Below, piece after piece: positions 56,034-64,000 of a stretch of DNA of 64,000 bases. The notes beneath the pieces were generated by a model. It was not told the origin of the DNA and ran no database searches. It saw only the letters and a list, made by a program, of their open reading frames with translations. The stretch is from NCBI GenBank assembly GCA_027314165.1, contig DAHVCH010000007.1, positions 1-64,000 on the forward strand, read 5' to 3'. The stretch is from Thermoplasmata archaeon (GTDB lineage Archaea; Thermoplasmatota; Thermoplasmata; Lutacidiplasmatales; UBA184). Position 1 is the first letter of the stretch, and each line of letters opens with the position of its first letter. A program made the position numbers and the translations under genes.

Positions 56034-58769
56034 TCAGCGCCAACCTTGACCGGGGTAGTAGGCGGGCTCGGAGTAGAGACTGGACGGGAGGGACCTCCCG
56101 GCGCGCGGACGCAGCTTCCCACCCTCGACCCCGATGAAGAGGGCCGCCGCGAGCATCGCGACGACCGCGATGGGCAGCAGAAGGTAGACCAGGGCGTAGG
56201 AGCCCCCGAGGAGGTTGAACCCTCCGATGACGATCGTCTGGGAGCCCTCCGCCGACGTGGTCCCCCCGACGACGACGGCGATCTTCGAGGAGACGTTGAC
56301 GCCGAAGGCGTCCGTCGCCCAGACGGTCAGGTTGTACGTCCCCCCATGCGCGTAGGAGTGGGTGGTGGACAGGGCCGGCCCGGCGCTTCCCAGGACGGAG
56401 CCATCGCCGAAGTCCCACGTCACCTGGTAGGGAGGCCGCCCTCCCGTCAGCGTCACGTTGTAGGGCTCGGACGCGCCGACCGCGATCGACCCGCTCGGGA
56501 TGTGCGGAGTGCCGATCACGAGGGTGGGGGCGACGGTGACCACCGTCGTGGCGTTCACCGAGCCGGGGTGCGTCGGGTTCTCCCGCACCGTGAGCAGCGC
56601 GGTAAAGTTCCCCGCCAGGGAATAGACGTGGGAGGTGATGGGGAGCCAGCTGGGCGGGCTGTTGTCGCCGAAGCTCCAGGTCAGGTTGAACGGCGCCATC
56701 CCCCCTTGGAGCTGCTCCGTGAAGTTCGCCTCGAACCCGCCGTTCCTGAGCTCACCGGCGGAGGGGGTGGCAAAGATGGCGAGATGCATCGGGGCGGGGT
56801 TGACGTAGATCGAGGTGGAGGAGTTGCCGACCCGACCGTTCACGTCGGTCGCGTTCAAGGTGACCTTGAACGTTCCGCCGGTGGTGAAGTCGTGCGTCAC
56901 GTTGGCGAGGGTCGAGATGGGGGAACCGTCCCCGAAGGCCCACTGGACGTGATAGGGTCCCGTGCCGCCCGTGATGGCCGAGGTGAAGGTCACGTTGAGC
57001 GGAGCGGTCCCGGTCGTCGGTGTCGCGGTCACCGAGATGCAGAGCGCGCCCAGGAGGCACTCCACGGTGAGGTTGACCTCGGAAGAGGAGGAGACCCCCA
57101 CCGCGTCCACCACCGAGACCTTCGCGGTGTACGACCCCGGACCGGTGTAGACATGTGTCGGGTTGGCGTTGGTCGCGCAGGGCGAGGTGCAGCCGTCGCC
57201 GAAGTCCCAGATGTAGGAGAGCGGGGCGGTGCCCCCGCTCACGTTCCCCCAGAACTGGGTCTGGTTCCCCATCCAGGCCTTCTTCGGGGAGGCCGCGGCG
57301 CCCACGAGAGGGTCCGCGGAGATGTTGACCTGGAGCGAGTGGCTCACCGTCTGTCCGTAGGCGTCCGTGACGGTGAACGTCGCGGTGTACGTTCCCGGGG
57401 TGGTGTAGGCGTGGCTCGCGTTCGCGGTCGTGGCGCTCCCGCCATCTCCGAACTTCCAGCTCACGGCGTAGGGGGTCTGACCTCCGGCGATCGCGGAGGA
57501 GAAGGTCACCGTCTGCTGGATGTCGGTGGCGAGGGGCGTGGCGGAGGCCGAGGCCACCAGCAGCTGTCCGAAGGCCCAGGTGTCCTGGGTGTTGGAGGAG
57601 TTCGTGGAACCCGAGAAGATGACCGGTAGCCCGCCGGAGGTGGGAGCGGCGCAGACGACACCGTCCCGGGGAGTGGGGATGGTGGCCGGGTACACGGGGT
57701 TCCAGCTGCCCCCGCTGAACTCCCAGGTCTCCCCCACGTCACCCGCCGCGCTGTCGCCCTGGGTGAGGACGATGGACTGGGTGTTGGGGTCCCAGAACAT
57801 CGCTCCGTTCGCGATGGCGGGGGGGCTCACGGACGGAGTGATGTTGGTCCAGGTGCCCCCGCTGAACGCCCACGTGCCGCTCAGCTCGTGCACGCCGTTG
57901 TAGCCCCCGAAGAGGATGTCCTCCTTCAGGACCGGGTCGTAGGCCATCCCCGCCGCTTCCCGGGGCGAAGGCGACGTTGCGGGGCTGATCGTCTTCCAGC
58001 CCCCGGAGGCGGTGTAGACGGACGTGGTCGCCAGGTAGTTCGTGGACCCGCAGGCCGAGGCGCTCGGGTTCGTGATGTCGATGTTGAACTGGGAGCAGCC
58101 GCCGAACATCACCACCTCGCCGTCCGCCGGATCGTCCGCGATGCTCACCGCGAGCGCCCCCGTGGGCAGGGTTCCGGACACCTGGGTCCAGGTGCCCTGC
58201 GCGTAGGTCCAGGAGTCGCCCATGTTGCAGGTGGAGGAGAGCAGGTTGATCCCGGTGCAGCCCCCGAACATCACGACGCGGGAGTCCGCGCTGTCGTAGG
58301 CCATGCCGGCCTCGGCCCGGCCGGAGGGGGAGCAGGAGTTGCAGACGTTCTTCCAGCCTTGGGCGGCGTTGTACGTCCAGGTGTCGCCGTCGGCCGAGGT
58401 CCCGCCGTTCTCCCCGCCGAACAACACGGCGTACCCGTCGGCGCCGTCCCAGGTCATCGAGCCGTACGAGCGGCTCAGCGAGCTGCTGCCCAGGCAGGTG
58501 GAACAGATCTGGATCCAGGTGGGGGCCCCCGGTGCCGCCCCGCCGGGCGCGCTGGCCGCGTCGCCGGAGCTGGCGACGGGCCCGGCGAGCGGCACCCCCG
58601 AGAGGGAGGGCTCGGCACGGGGCATGGTCGGCACGGGCGCGGGGGCGGACCCTCGCCCTCCGGGTGTCTGGGCGGGAAGGACCGAAGAAGCGAACAGGGA
58701 GATGGCGACGACGCAGAGCGCACCGAGGATGACCCATGAGCGCCGCCGGCACCCGCGCACGGGGTCCAC
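56034..58769 (-). CDS. Large surface protein: kelch propeller followed by PKD domains and membrane anchor
   Basis: The 911-residue protein has a signal helix (about 12-32) and a kelch-type propeller of about six blades (90-405). Its phrases include GMAYDSADSRVVMFGGC and WAFSGGTWT, with CxxC between some blades (ICSTCLG, VCNSCSPSGR). Five PKD-type Ig domains (about 405-835) follow with the classical FGDG (WKFGDGGS, WAFGDGSP, WSFGDNSP, WDFGDGS). A transmembrane helix (about 855-880) and a 30-residue basic tail without zinc ribbon end it. The GTG at 58769 is preceded by GAGGAG. PKD and kelch domains mediate binding on archaeal cell surfaces; no catalytic site was found. It converges on the small membrane gene. 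Confidence 0.82.
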   Translation of the reverse strand: MDPVRGCRRRSWVILGALCVVAISLFASSVLPAQTPGGRGSAPAPVPTMPRAEPSLSGVPLAGPVASSGDAASAPGGAAPGAPTWIQICSTCLGSSSLSRSYGSMTWDGADGYAVLFGGENGGTSADGDTWTYNAAQGWKNVCNSCSPSGRAEAGMAYDSADSRVVMFGGCTGINLLSSTCNMGDSWTYAQGTWTQVSGTLPTGALAVSIADDPADGEVVMFGGCSQFNIDITNPSASACGSTNYLATTSVYTASGGWKTISPATSPSPREAAGMAYDPVLKEDILFGGYNGVHELSGTWAFSGGTWTNITPSVSPPAIANGAMFWDPNTQSIVLTQGDSAAGDVGETWEFSGGSWNPVYPATIPTPRDGVVCAAPTSGGLPVIFSGSTNSSNTQDTWAFGQLLVASASATPLATDIQQTVTFSSAIAGGQTPYAVSWKFGDGGSATTANASHAYTTPGTYTATFTVTDAYGQTVSHSLQVNISADPLVGAAASPKKAWMGNQTQFWGNVSGGTAPLSYIWDFGDGCTSPCATNANPTHVYTGPGSYTAKVSVVDAVGVSSSSEVNLTVECLLGALCISVTATPTTGTAPLNVTFTSAITGGTGPYHVQWAFGDGSPISTLANVTHDFTTGGTFKVTLNATDVNGRVGNSSTSIYVNPAPMHLAIFATPSAGELRNGGFEANFTEQLQGGMAPFNLTWSFGDNSPPSWLPITSHVYSLAGNFTALLTVRENPTHPGSVNATTVVTVAPTLVIGTPHIPSGSIAVGASEPYNVTLTGGRPPYQVTWDFGDGSVLGSAGPALSTTHSYAHGGTYNLTVWATDAFGVNVSSKIAVVVGGTTSAEGSQTIVIGGFNLLGGSYALVYLLLPIAVVAMLAAALFIGVEGGKLRPRAGRSLPSSLYSEPAYYPGQGWR

Positions 58770-58942
58770 ACTCTCTCCTCGAGCTAATTACCCTTCGGAA
58801 AAGTGAACGACGCCCCGACCTCCTTCGAGGTTGGCCCTGACGGCCCGGACCCCTCGGACTTCGCGTCAGCGCCTTGAGCCTGCCCCACTTCCCCCATCGC
58901 CCGGGCCCTCAGGGACCCGGCCCTGCACGAGCGAGGAGGACC

Positions 58943-59200
58943 ATGTCCCCGGAGGTCGAGAAAGAGGAGGGGGACTCGCCCCCGAGACTCCCCAGGACCG
59001 AGGTCTTGCTCCCTTTCCCGGGCTCCCTCTGCCACCGCTGCGCCGCACCTCCCTCGTACGTCGCGACCCGGACCTCGATCTACATCCGGTGCCCGCTCCT
59101 TCCGAACAAGTATCCGCCCCAGCCCGTCCTCACTTGCCGGCTCTTCCGGCCCAAAGAGGCGGTCCCCGAGCGCCCCCGCGCGGATCCGAGCGGAGCCTGA
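58943..59200 (+). CDS. Small Cys-rich protein of the KYPPQPV type
   Basis: The 85-residue protein has CHRCAAPPSYVATRTSIYIRCPLL followed by NKYPPQPVLTCRLFRP. From memory this Cys pattern (C-x2-C, C, then KYPPQPV-x2-C) recurs in short uncharacterised bacterial and archaeal proteins. Four Cys could bind a zinc. The start at 58943 is well supported by GAGGAGG 3 bases before it. No membrane segment. It lies between the divergent kelch/PKD gene and the convergent sufB gene. Its role is unknown; that a short protein keeps this exact signature here argues strongly for real coding. Confidence 0.7.
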   Translation: MSPEVEKEEGDSPPRLPRTEVLLPFPGSLCHRCAAPPSYVATRTSIYIRCPLLPNKYPPQPVLTCRLFRPKEAVPERPRADPSGA

Positions 59201-59287
59201 GATCCGCTCACCGAGACGGGACGTGAGCCACCGGGTCCGACCCAGAGGGATCGGTTCGCGGAACGAGGGGAGCAGGGAGAGGCCCGC

Positions 59288-60703
59288 TCAACCGACGGCG
59301 CCTGTCATCTCGAGCTGGATCAGACGGTTGAGCTCGAGCGCGTAGTCGACCGGCAGCTCCTTCGCGAACTCCGCGAGGAATCCCATCAGGATCAGGTGGA
59401 TCGAGTCCGACTCGCTCAACCCGCGGCTCATCAGGTAGAAGATCTGCTCTTCCCCGATCTTGCCCACCACGGCCTCGTGGGTGATCGTGACGTCCTCGTA
59501 CTCGTGGACCTCGTTGTAAGGGTAGGTGTCCGACCGCGAGATGGCGTCCGGTAGGAGCGCGTCACACCGGACGGCGGACTTCGCGCCGGTGGCACCGCGC
59601 GCGACGTGCAAGAGGCCGCGGTAGGAGGTCTGGCCCCCCCGGATCGCGATGGACTTGCCTATGATCTTGCTCGAGGTGTTCGGGGCGGAGTGGACCGCCT
59701 TGGCCCCGGAGTCGATGATCTGACCCTCGCTCGCGAAGGCCACCGAGAGCATGTCCCCTCGGGCGCCCTTGCCCTTGAGGTAGACCGACGGGTACTTCAT
59801 CGTCACCTTGCTGCCGAGGTTCCCGTCCACCCACTCCACGAGGGAGTTCTCGTAGGCGAAGGCGCGCTTCGTCACGAGGTTGTAGACGTTCTTCGACCAG
59901 TTCTGGACGGTGGTGTACCGGATCTTCGCGTCGGCCTCGGCGATGACCTCGACCACGGCGGCATGCAAGGAGTTCTCAGAATAGACCGGGGCCGTGCACC
60001 CTTCGATGTAGTGGATCTTCGCGCCCTTGTCCGCGATGATGAGCGTCCGCTCGAACTGCCCGACGGACTTCGCGTTGATCCGGAAGTAGGCCTGCAGCGG
60101 GATCCCCGCGTCCACTCCCGGAGGCACGTAGACGAAGCTGCCCCCGGACCAGACCGCGCTGTTGAGCGCGGAGAACTTGTTGTCGTTGTAGGGGACGATC
60201 TTGCCGAAGTACTTCCGGAGGATGTCCGGGTGCTCCCGGACCGCGGTGTCCGTGTCGCAGAAGATGACCCCCTTCTTCGAGAGGTCCTCCCGGATCCGGT
60301 GGTAGACGGTGCCGCTGTCGTACTGGGCCCCGACCCCGGCGAAGTACTCCCGCTCGGCCTTCGGGATGCCCAGCCGGTCGAAGGTGTTCTTGATGTCGGA
60401 GGGAAGGTCCTCCCAGCGCTTCTTCGTGTCCCCCTCCGCGAGGGGGTTGGCGTAGTAGGTGTATGCGTCGAAGTCCAGGTCGGACAGGTCCGGCCCCCAG
60501 TCGGGCATGGGGCGGTCCAGGAAGTGCTCGTAGGCCCGGAGCCGGTAGTCGAGCATCCACTGGGGTTCGTGCTTCAGGGCGGAGATCTGCCGGACGATGT
60601 CGCGCGAGAGGCCCTTCGCGGTCCTGACCTTGTAGGTCTCGGGGTCCTTGAAGTCGTAGCGCGTGTAGTCCAGCGGGGTGATCTCGGCAGCGTTCTGAGC
60701 CAT
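59288..60703 (-). CDS. sufB: Fe-S cluster assembly protein SufB
   Basis: The 471-residue protein has family-specific GSFVYVPPGV, VGQFERTLIIADKGAKIHYIEGC, ENSLHAAVVEVIAEADAKIRYTTVQNW, RGDMLSVAFASEGQIIDSGAKAVH and the C-terminal AVVGKIGEEQIFYLMSRGLSESD. It is the scaffold core where iron-sulfur clusters form, together with SufC (62129-62914) and SufD. The ATG at 60703 has GAGAGGGG upstream and a TATA box at 60745-60751; the frame continues upstream only as a shadow. A 95-base gap with its own promoter follows sufS, so it can be transcribed alone. The length is normal. Confidence 0.96.
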   Translation of the reverse strand: MAQNAAEITPLDYTRYDFKDPETYKVRTAKGLSRDIVRQISALKHEPQWMLDYRLRAYEHFLDRPMPDWGPDLSDLDFDAYTYYANPLAEGDTKKRWEDLPSDIKNTFDRLGIPKAEREYFAGVGAQYDSGTVYHRIREDLSKKGVIFCDTDTAVREHPDILRKYFGKIVPYNDNKFSALNSAVWSGGSFVYVPPGVDAGIPLQAYFRINAKSVGQFERTLIIADKGAKIHYIEGCTAPVYSENSLHAAVVEVIAEADAKIRYTTVQNWSKNVYNLVTKRAFAYENSLVEWVDGNLGSKVTMKYPSVYLKGKGARGDMLSVAFASEGQIIDSGAKAVHSAPNTSSKIIGKSIAIRGGQTSYRGLLHVARGATGAKSAVRCDALLPDAISRSDTYPYNEVHEYEDVTITHEAVVGKIGEEQIFYLMSRGLSESDSIHLILMGFLAEFAKELPVDYALELNRLIQLEMTGAVG

Positions 60704-60727
60704 GATGTTCCCCTCTCTGCTGTACGG

Positions 60728-60754
60728 ATTAGAACACTGAACAGTATTTAATTG
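60728..60754 (-). promoter_or_regulatory. sufB promoter with possible operator
   Basis: Minus-strand TTAAATA at 60745-60751 is a TATA box about 45 bases before the ATG. Overlapping plus-strand sequence GAACACTGAACAGT contains two GAACA units 7 bases apart. ATTAGAACAC is close to TTAAGAACAC between sufU and sufD. A regulator such as the SufR-like protein at 63048 could bind here. Confidence 0.45.
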
Positions 60755-60798
60755 GGAGGTAGCGAAAGCGCCTACAAAGCCCCCCTTCCCGGACCGGG

Positions 60799-62118
60799 CT
60801 AACGCGAGAGGAGCGCGTGCACCTTGCGCAGCGCCTCCACGAGCCGGTCCGTGTCCGAGATGGAGTTGTACAGGTAGTAGCTCGCCCGCGTCATCGCCGG
60901 CACCCCGTAGCGCTTCATGATCAGCTGGGCGCAGTGATGGCCCGCGCGCACGGCGACCCCTTCGGCGTCGAGCAGCGTCGCGACGTCGTGGGGGTGGGCC
61001 CCCTTGAGCGAGAACGAGAGGACGGCCTCCCGGTCCTTGCCCGGCGGCGGACCGTAGATCGTGATGTCGTCGCCGAAGGCGTCCGTGAGCTTCCGGTGCG
61101 CGTCGCGAAGGAGCTCGAACTCCCACGAGCGAAGCTCGTCCCAGCCCACGCGCGAGAGATAGTCGAGCGCGCGGGAGAGCACCACCGCACCGGCGATGTT
61201 CGGGGTCCCGGCCTCGAACCTCAGCGGGGGGTCCTTGTACGTGATGTCGTCCTTGCCCACGTCGCGGATCATCTCCCCGCCACCCATGTAGGGGGGGAGC
61301 CGGTTCAGGAGCTCCTTCCGGCCCCAGAGCACCCCGATGCCCGTCGGGCCGAGCATCTTGTGGCCGGAGAACGCCACGAAGTCCGCGCCCATCTCCTGCA
61401 CGTCGAGCGGCAGGTGCGGGGCCGACTGGGCGGCGTCCACGAGGGCCAGCGCCCCGGCGTCGTGCGCGCGCTGGACCAGCTCGCGGACGGGGTTCACGGT
61501 GCCCAGGACGTTCGAGACGTGGGTGAAGGAGAAGAGCTTCGTCCCGCGGACGACGAGCCGCTCCAGGTCCTCCTGACGCAGCCGCCCGTCGTCGGTGATC
61601 CCGACGAAGTCCAGTTGGATCCCGGGGAGGTGCCGGAGCAGGTGCCAGGGGACGATGTTCGAGTGATGCTCCATCTCGGTGGAGACCACCCGGTCCCCCT
61701 TCGAGAGCTGGCCCCGGGCCATTCCCCCCGCGACCAGGTTGATCGCCTCGGTGGTCCCGCGGACGAAGACGATCTCGTCGGGGTCCTTGGCGTGGATGAA
61801 CTGGGCGACCCGGGTCCGGGCCGCCTCGTAGGCCTCCGTCGCTTCTTCGGAGAGGGCGTAGACCCCGCGGTGGACGTTCGCGTTCAGGCGTAGGTAGAAG
61901 TCCGCCTCCGCGTCGATCACCTGTCGGGGCTTCTGGCTCGTCGCGGCGGAGTCGAGGTAGACGAGAGGTTTACCGTGGAAGGTCCGGGAGAGGATGGGGA
62001 AGTCCGTCCGACAGCCGTGCAGGCCCGCGGCGGCCCCGTGGTCGGTCCCCGCGATGGTCCGGGCCCTCGCCGCCGAGCTGCGGCCCGTCGAGCGCACCGT
62101 CGTGGCCGCCCGCGCCAT
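60799..62118 (-). CDS. sufS: Cysteine desulfurase SufS
   Basis: The 439-residue PLP enzyme has YLDSAATSQKP near the start of the fold, the PLP-stacking His area in TEMEHHSNIVPW, the Schiff-base Lys in FSGHKMLGPTGIGVLWG and the sulfur-accepting Cys in RAGHHCAQ. It makes alanine and persulfide from cysteine for cluster assembly. The ATG at 62118 (MARAATT) is preferred over one at 62145 that would overlap sufC more; about 35 Ala/Arg-rich residues still precede the conserved fold. It lies directly after sufC, 10 bases from its stop. Its acceptor is likely SufU, encoded in the other SUF locus. Confidence 0.95.
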   Translation of the reverse strand: MARAATTVRSTGRSSAARARTIAGTDHGAAAGLHGCRTDFPILSRTFHGKPLVYLDSAATSQKPRQVIDAEADFYLRLNANVHRGVYALSEEATEAYEAARTRVAQFIHAKDPDEIVFVRGTTEAINLVAGGMARGQLSKGDRVVSTEMEHHSNIVPWHLLRHLPGIQLDFVGITDDGRLRQEDLERLVVRGTKLFSFTHVSNVLGTVNPVRELVQRAHDAGALALVDAAQSAPHLPLDVQEMGADFVAFSGHKMLGPTGIGVLWGRKELLNRLPPYMGGGEMIRDVGKDDITYKDPPLRFEAGTPNIAGAVVLSRALDYLSRVGWDELRSWEFELLRDAHRKLTDAFGDDITIYGPPPGKDREAVLSFSLKGAHPHDVATLLDAEGVAVRAGHHCAQLIMKRYGVPAMTRASYYLYNSISDTDRLVEALRKVHALLSR

Positions 62119-62128
62119 CCCGAGCCCC

Positions 62129-62914
<786 letters not shown>

Positions 62915-62939
62915 GTCCGTCGCTCCGCCAGCCCGTTCG

Positions 62940-62949
62940 GATATATAAG
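62940..62949 (-). promoter_or_regulatory. TATA box for sufC
   Basis: Minus-strand CTTATATAT lies about 30 bases before the ATG at 62914, giving a transcript with almost no leader. The neighbouring TAGCTAAATCC and CATATACT (62959-62986) may serve the divergent regulator. Confidence 0.55.
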
Positions 62950-63047
62950 TGCCAATCAGTAGCTAAATCCAGCCACCCCATATACTCGGGACCGCATCCG
63001 TCCAACCGACCGGGAGACGTTCGCTCGCAGGAGGCACGGGGAGAAGA

Positions 63048-63719
63048 ATGGGCGCGGCCGAACTGCTCCTCGGAGAGGGGACGAAAGCGAAGATCTTGAA
63101 CGAGCTCACCGAGGGACCGCGCACGGCCCGGGAGCTCTCTCTCAAGCTTGGCATCCAGGAGAGCGCCGTGCGGACGCACCTGGAACGTCTCGCCCGGCGG
63201 GGGATCCTCCAGCCCAAGTTCCACAAGGAGGGCGTCGGCCGCCCCCGGAAGCGCTACGCCCTGACGAACGAGGGCCACGAACTGTTCCCCCGCCGGTACG
63301 AGCTCATGCTGGAGTCGATCATCGACTCCATCCTGGAGCACGAGGGCGAAGGCTACCTGGCGGCGGTGTTCGCCCGCGCGGCCGACCGGTTCGCGGACCG
63401 GCTTTTCGACGAGTTCCCCGAGCTCCAGAAGCCGACGACCGACCCGGAGAAGCGGCTACGCCTGGTCGTCCGCGTCCTGGACGGACTGGGGCAGCGGGCC
63501 GAGGTCACGCGCGACCCGACGGGGCCACGGCTGATCCGGAAGAACTGCATCTTCCGCGGCAGCGCTCTCGCCCATTCGAGCCTCATCTGCGAGGTGTTCG
63601 ACCAGCGGCTGCTGCAGCGCCTGCTCGGGAGCGAGTCCGTCGACCTCCTGAGCTCGTTGCCCAAGGGAGCCCCGTCCTGCAGTCACCTGATCCAGCTCAC
63701 CTCGATCACGGCCGACTGA
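63048..63719 (+). CDS. sufR: SufR-like winged-helix transcription regulator
   Basis: The 223-residue protein has an N-terminal winged helix (about 1-75) with LLGEGTKAKILNELTEGPRTARELSLKLGIQESAVRTHLERLARRG and the wing GVGRPRKRYALTNEGHELF. A dimerisation helix (about 80-130) follows. The C-terminal part has Cys in RKNCIFRGSALAHSSLICEVFD and a later PSCSHLIQL, matching the three Cys that bind an iron-sulfur cluster in SufR proteins. Divergent position next to sufC supports a role as iron-sulfur-responsive repressor of the suf genes. The ATG at 63048 has GGGGAGAAG just upstream. Cluster binding itself is inferred. Confidence 0.88.
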   Translation: MGAAELLLGEGTKAKILNELTEGPRTARELSLKLGIQESAVRTHLERLARRGILQPKFHKEGVGRPRKRYALTNEGHELFPRRYELMLESIIDSILEHEGEGYLAAVFARAADRFADRLFDEFPELQKPTTDPEKRLRLVVRVLDGLGQRAEVTRDPTGPRLIRKNCIFRGSALAHSSLICEVFDQRLLQRLLGSESVDLLSSLPKGAPSCSHLIQLTSITAD

Positions 63720-63783
63720 TCCGAACGGCCGAACACCCAGGCAGGACCAGTCCCCTCATCGAGGTGAGCGCAGGTCGATCTCC

Positions 63784-64000
63784 TTGAACGAAGGAACCGC
63801 AGCCCTCCGCGTACCGAGCGAGCCACGGACGGGAGCGCCCGGGAACGCCCCGGAGGAAGGGATCTTCGGACAGCCGCACGGGAACATCGCCTCCCGCATC
63901 GGCAACACCCCCTTGCTTCGCCTACGCCGCGTCGCCTCCGAGCTTCCGCAGGGTGTGGAGCTCTGGGCGAAGGCCGAGTTCCTGAACCCCGGAGGGTCGG
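63784..64000 (+). CDS. PLP-dependent cysteine synthase/cystathionine beta-synthase family, N-terminal part
   Basis: The frame starts at a TTG and gives about 72 residues to the window end: a Pro/Glu-rich leader of about 35 residues, then IASRIGNTPLLRLRRV and GVELWAKAEFLNPGGS. This is the entry strand of the O-acetylserine sulfhydrylase/cystathionine beta-synthase fold, in which N-P-x-G-S-x-K-x-R follows with the PLP lysine. The Lys itself lies just past the edge. Cysteine synthase would make the substrate of SufS, whose gene is 1.7 kb away, but cystathionine beta-synthase or threonine-synthase-like enzymes are alternatives. A weak AGGTCGATC site precedes the TTG. Confidence 0.82.
   Translation, partial: MNEGTAALRVPSEPRTGAPGNAPEEGIFGQPHGNIASRIGNTPLLRLRRVASELPQGVELWAKAEFLNPGGS

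Noticed and set aside
60704-61126. Upstream extension of the sufB frame
   Set aside because: It runs through the sufB promoter region and overlaps sufS in a different frame; the SufB family start is the ATG at 60703.

Overview
The window is GC-rich archaeal DNA, most likely from a member of Thermoplasmatota. This placement is an inference. It rests on TATA-type promoters, many of them about 28-30 bases before the start codon with no leader. It also rests on the archaeal wyosine enzyme Taw1, a Trm-G10-like tRNA methylase, a fused CoA adenylyltransferase/NTPase of a kind known from Thermoplasma relatives, a MEMO/HIT pair, and several large single-anchor surface proteins. No rRNA, convincing tRNA, CRISPR array, transposase or phage module was seen.

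Layout. 1-5.7 kb: the start of dcd (minus strand), a four-helix membrane protein with a zinc ribbon, a HIT-MEMO pair, and a membrane-anchored S53 (sedolisin/kumamolisin) peptidase with a zinc-ribbon tail. 5.8-11.8 kb: a complete condensin operon, smc-scpA-scpB. 11.8-12.5 kb: an unexplained gap of about 680 bases. 12.5-15.2 kb: a repeat-rich surface protein and a coiled-coil protein. 15.3-22.0 kb: a six-gene 2-oxoacid dehydrogenase operon (E1alpha, E1beta, E2, a second E1alpha, E3, LipB). 22.3-27.3 kb: a small zinc-ribbon membrane protein, the CoaD-type/DUF84 fusion, and a nucleotide-sugar operon leading from UDP-glucose to UDP-glucuronate and probably UDP-xylose. 27.4-37.2 kb: an orphan DNA methylase, a DUF5611-like protein coupled to an M50 membrane protease, tRNA/RNA enzymes divergent from a phosphohexomutase, an ABC-2 exporter and a nucleoside phosphorylase.

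37.3-46.1 kb holds a 1,327-residue kelch/Ig-like surface protein, Taw1, small helical proteins, an SRPBCC-like frame with no normal start codon, and a HAD/aldo-keto reductase pair. 46.2-48.4 kb has a ferredoxin and SufU diverging from a SufD-like gene. 48.6-58.8 kb has a 7-helix protein, an acyl-CoA dehydrogenase, a YVTN-propeller/Ig-like surface protein, small membrane proteins and a kelch/PKD surface protein. 58.9-63.7 kb has a KYPPQPV-type small protein and sufC-sufS-sufB, with a divergent SufR-like regulator. The window ends inside a PLP-dependent cysteine-synthase-family gene.

How the genes work together. The two SUF loci together supply scaffold (SufU, SufBCD), sulfur donor (SufS) and a probable iron-sulfur sensor, which suits a genome with Taw1 and ferredoxin. 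LipB next to the lipoyl-bearing E2 suggests local cofactor supply for the oxoacid complex. The clearest unusual theme is the set of surface proteins. They have large Cys-paired extracellular beta repeats, one membrane helix near the C-terminus and, in two of them, a cytosolic Pro-rich tail ending in a zinc ribbon.
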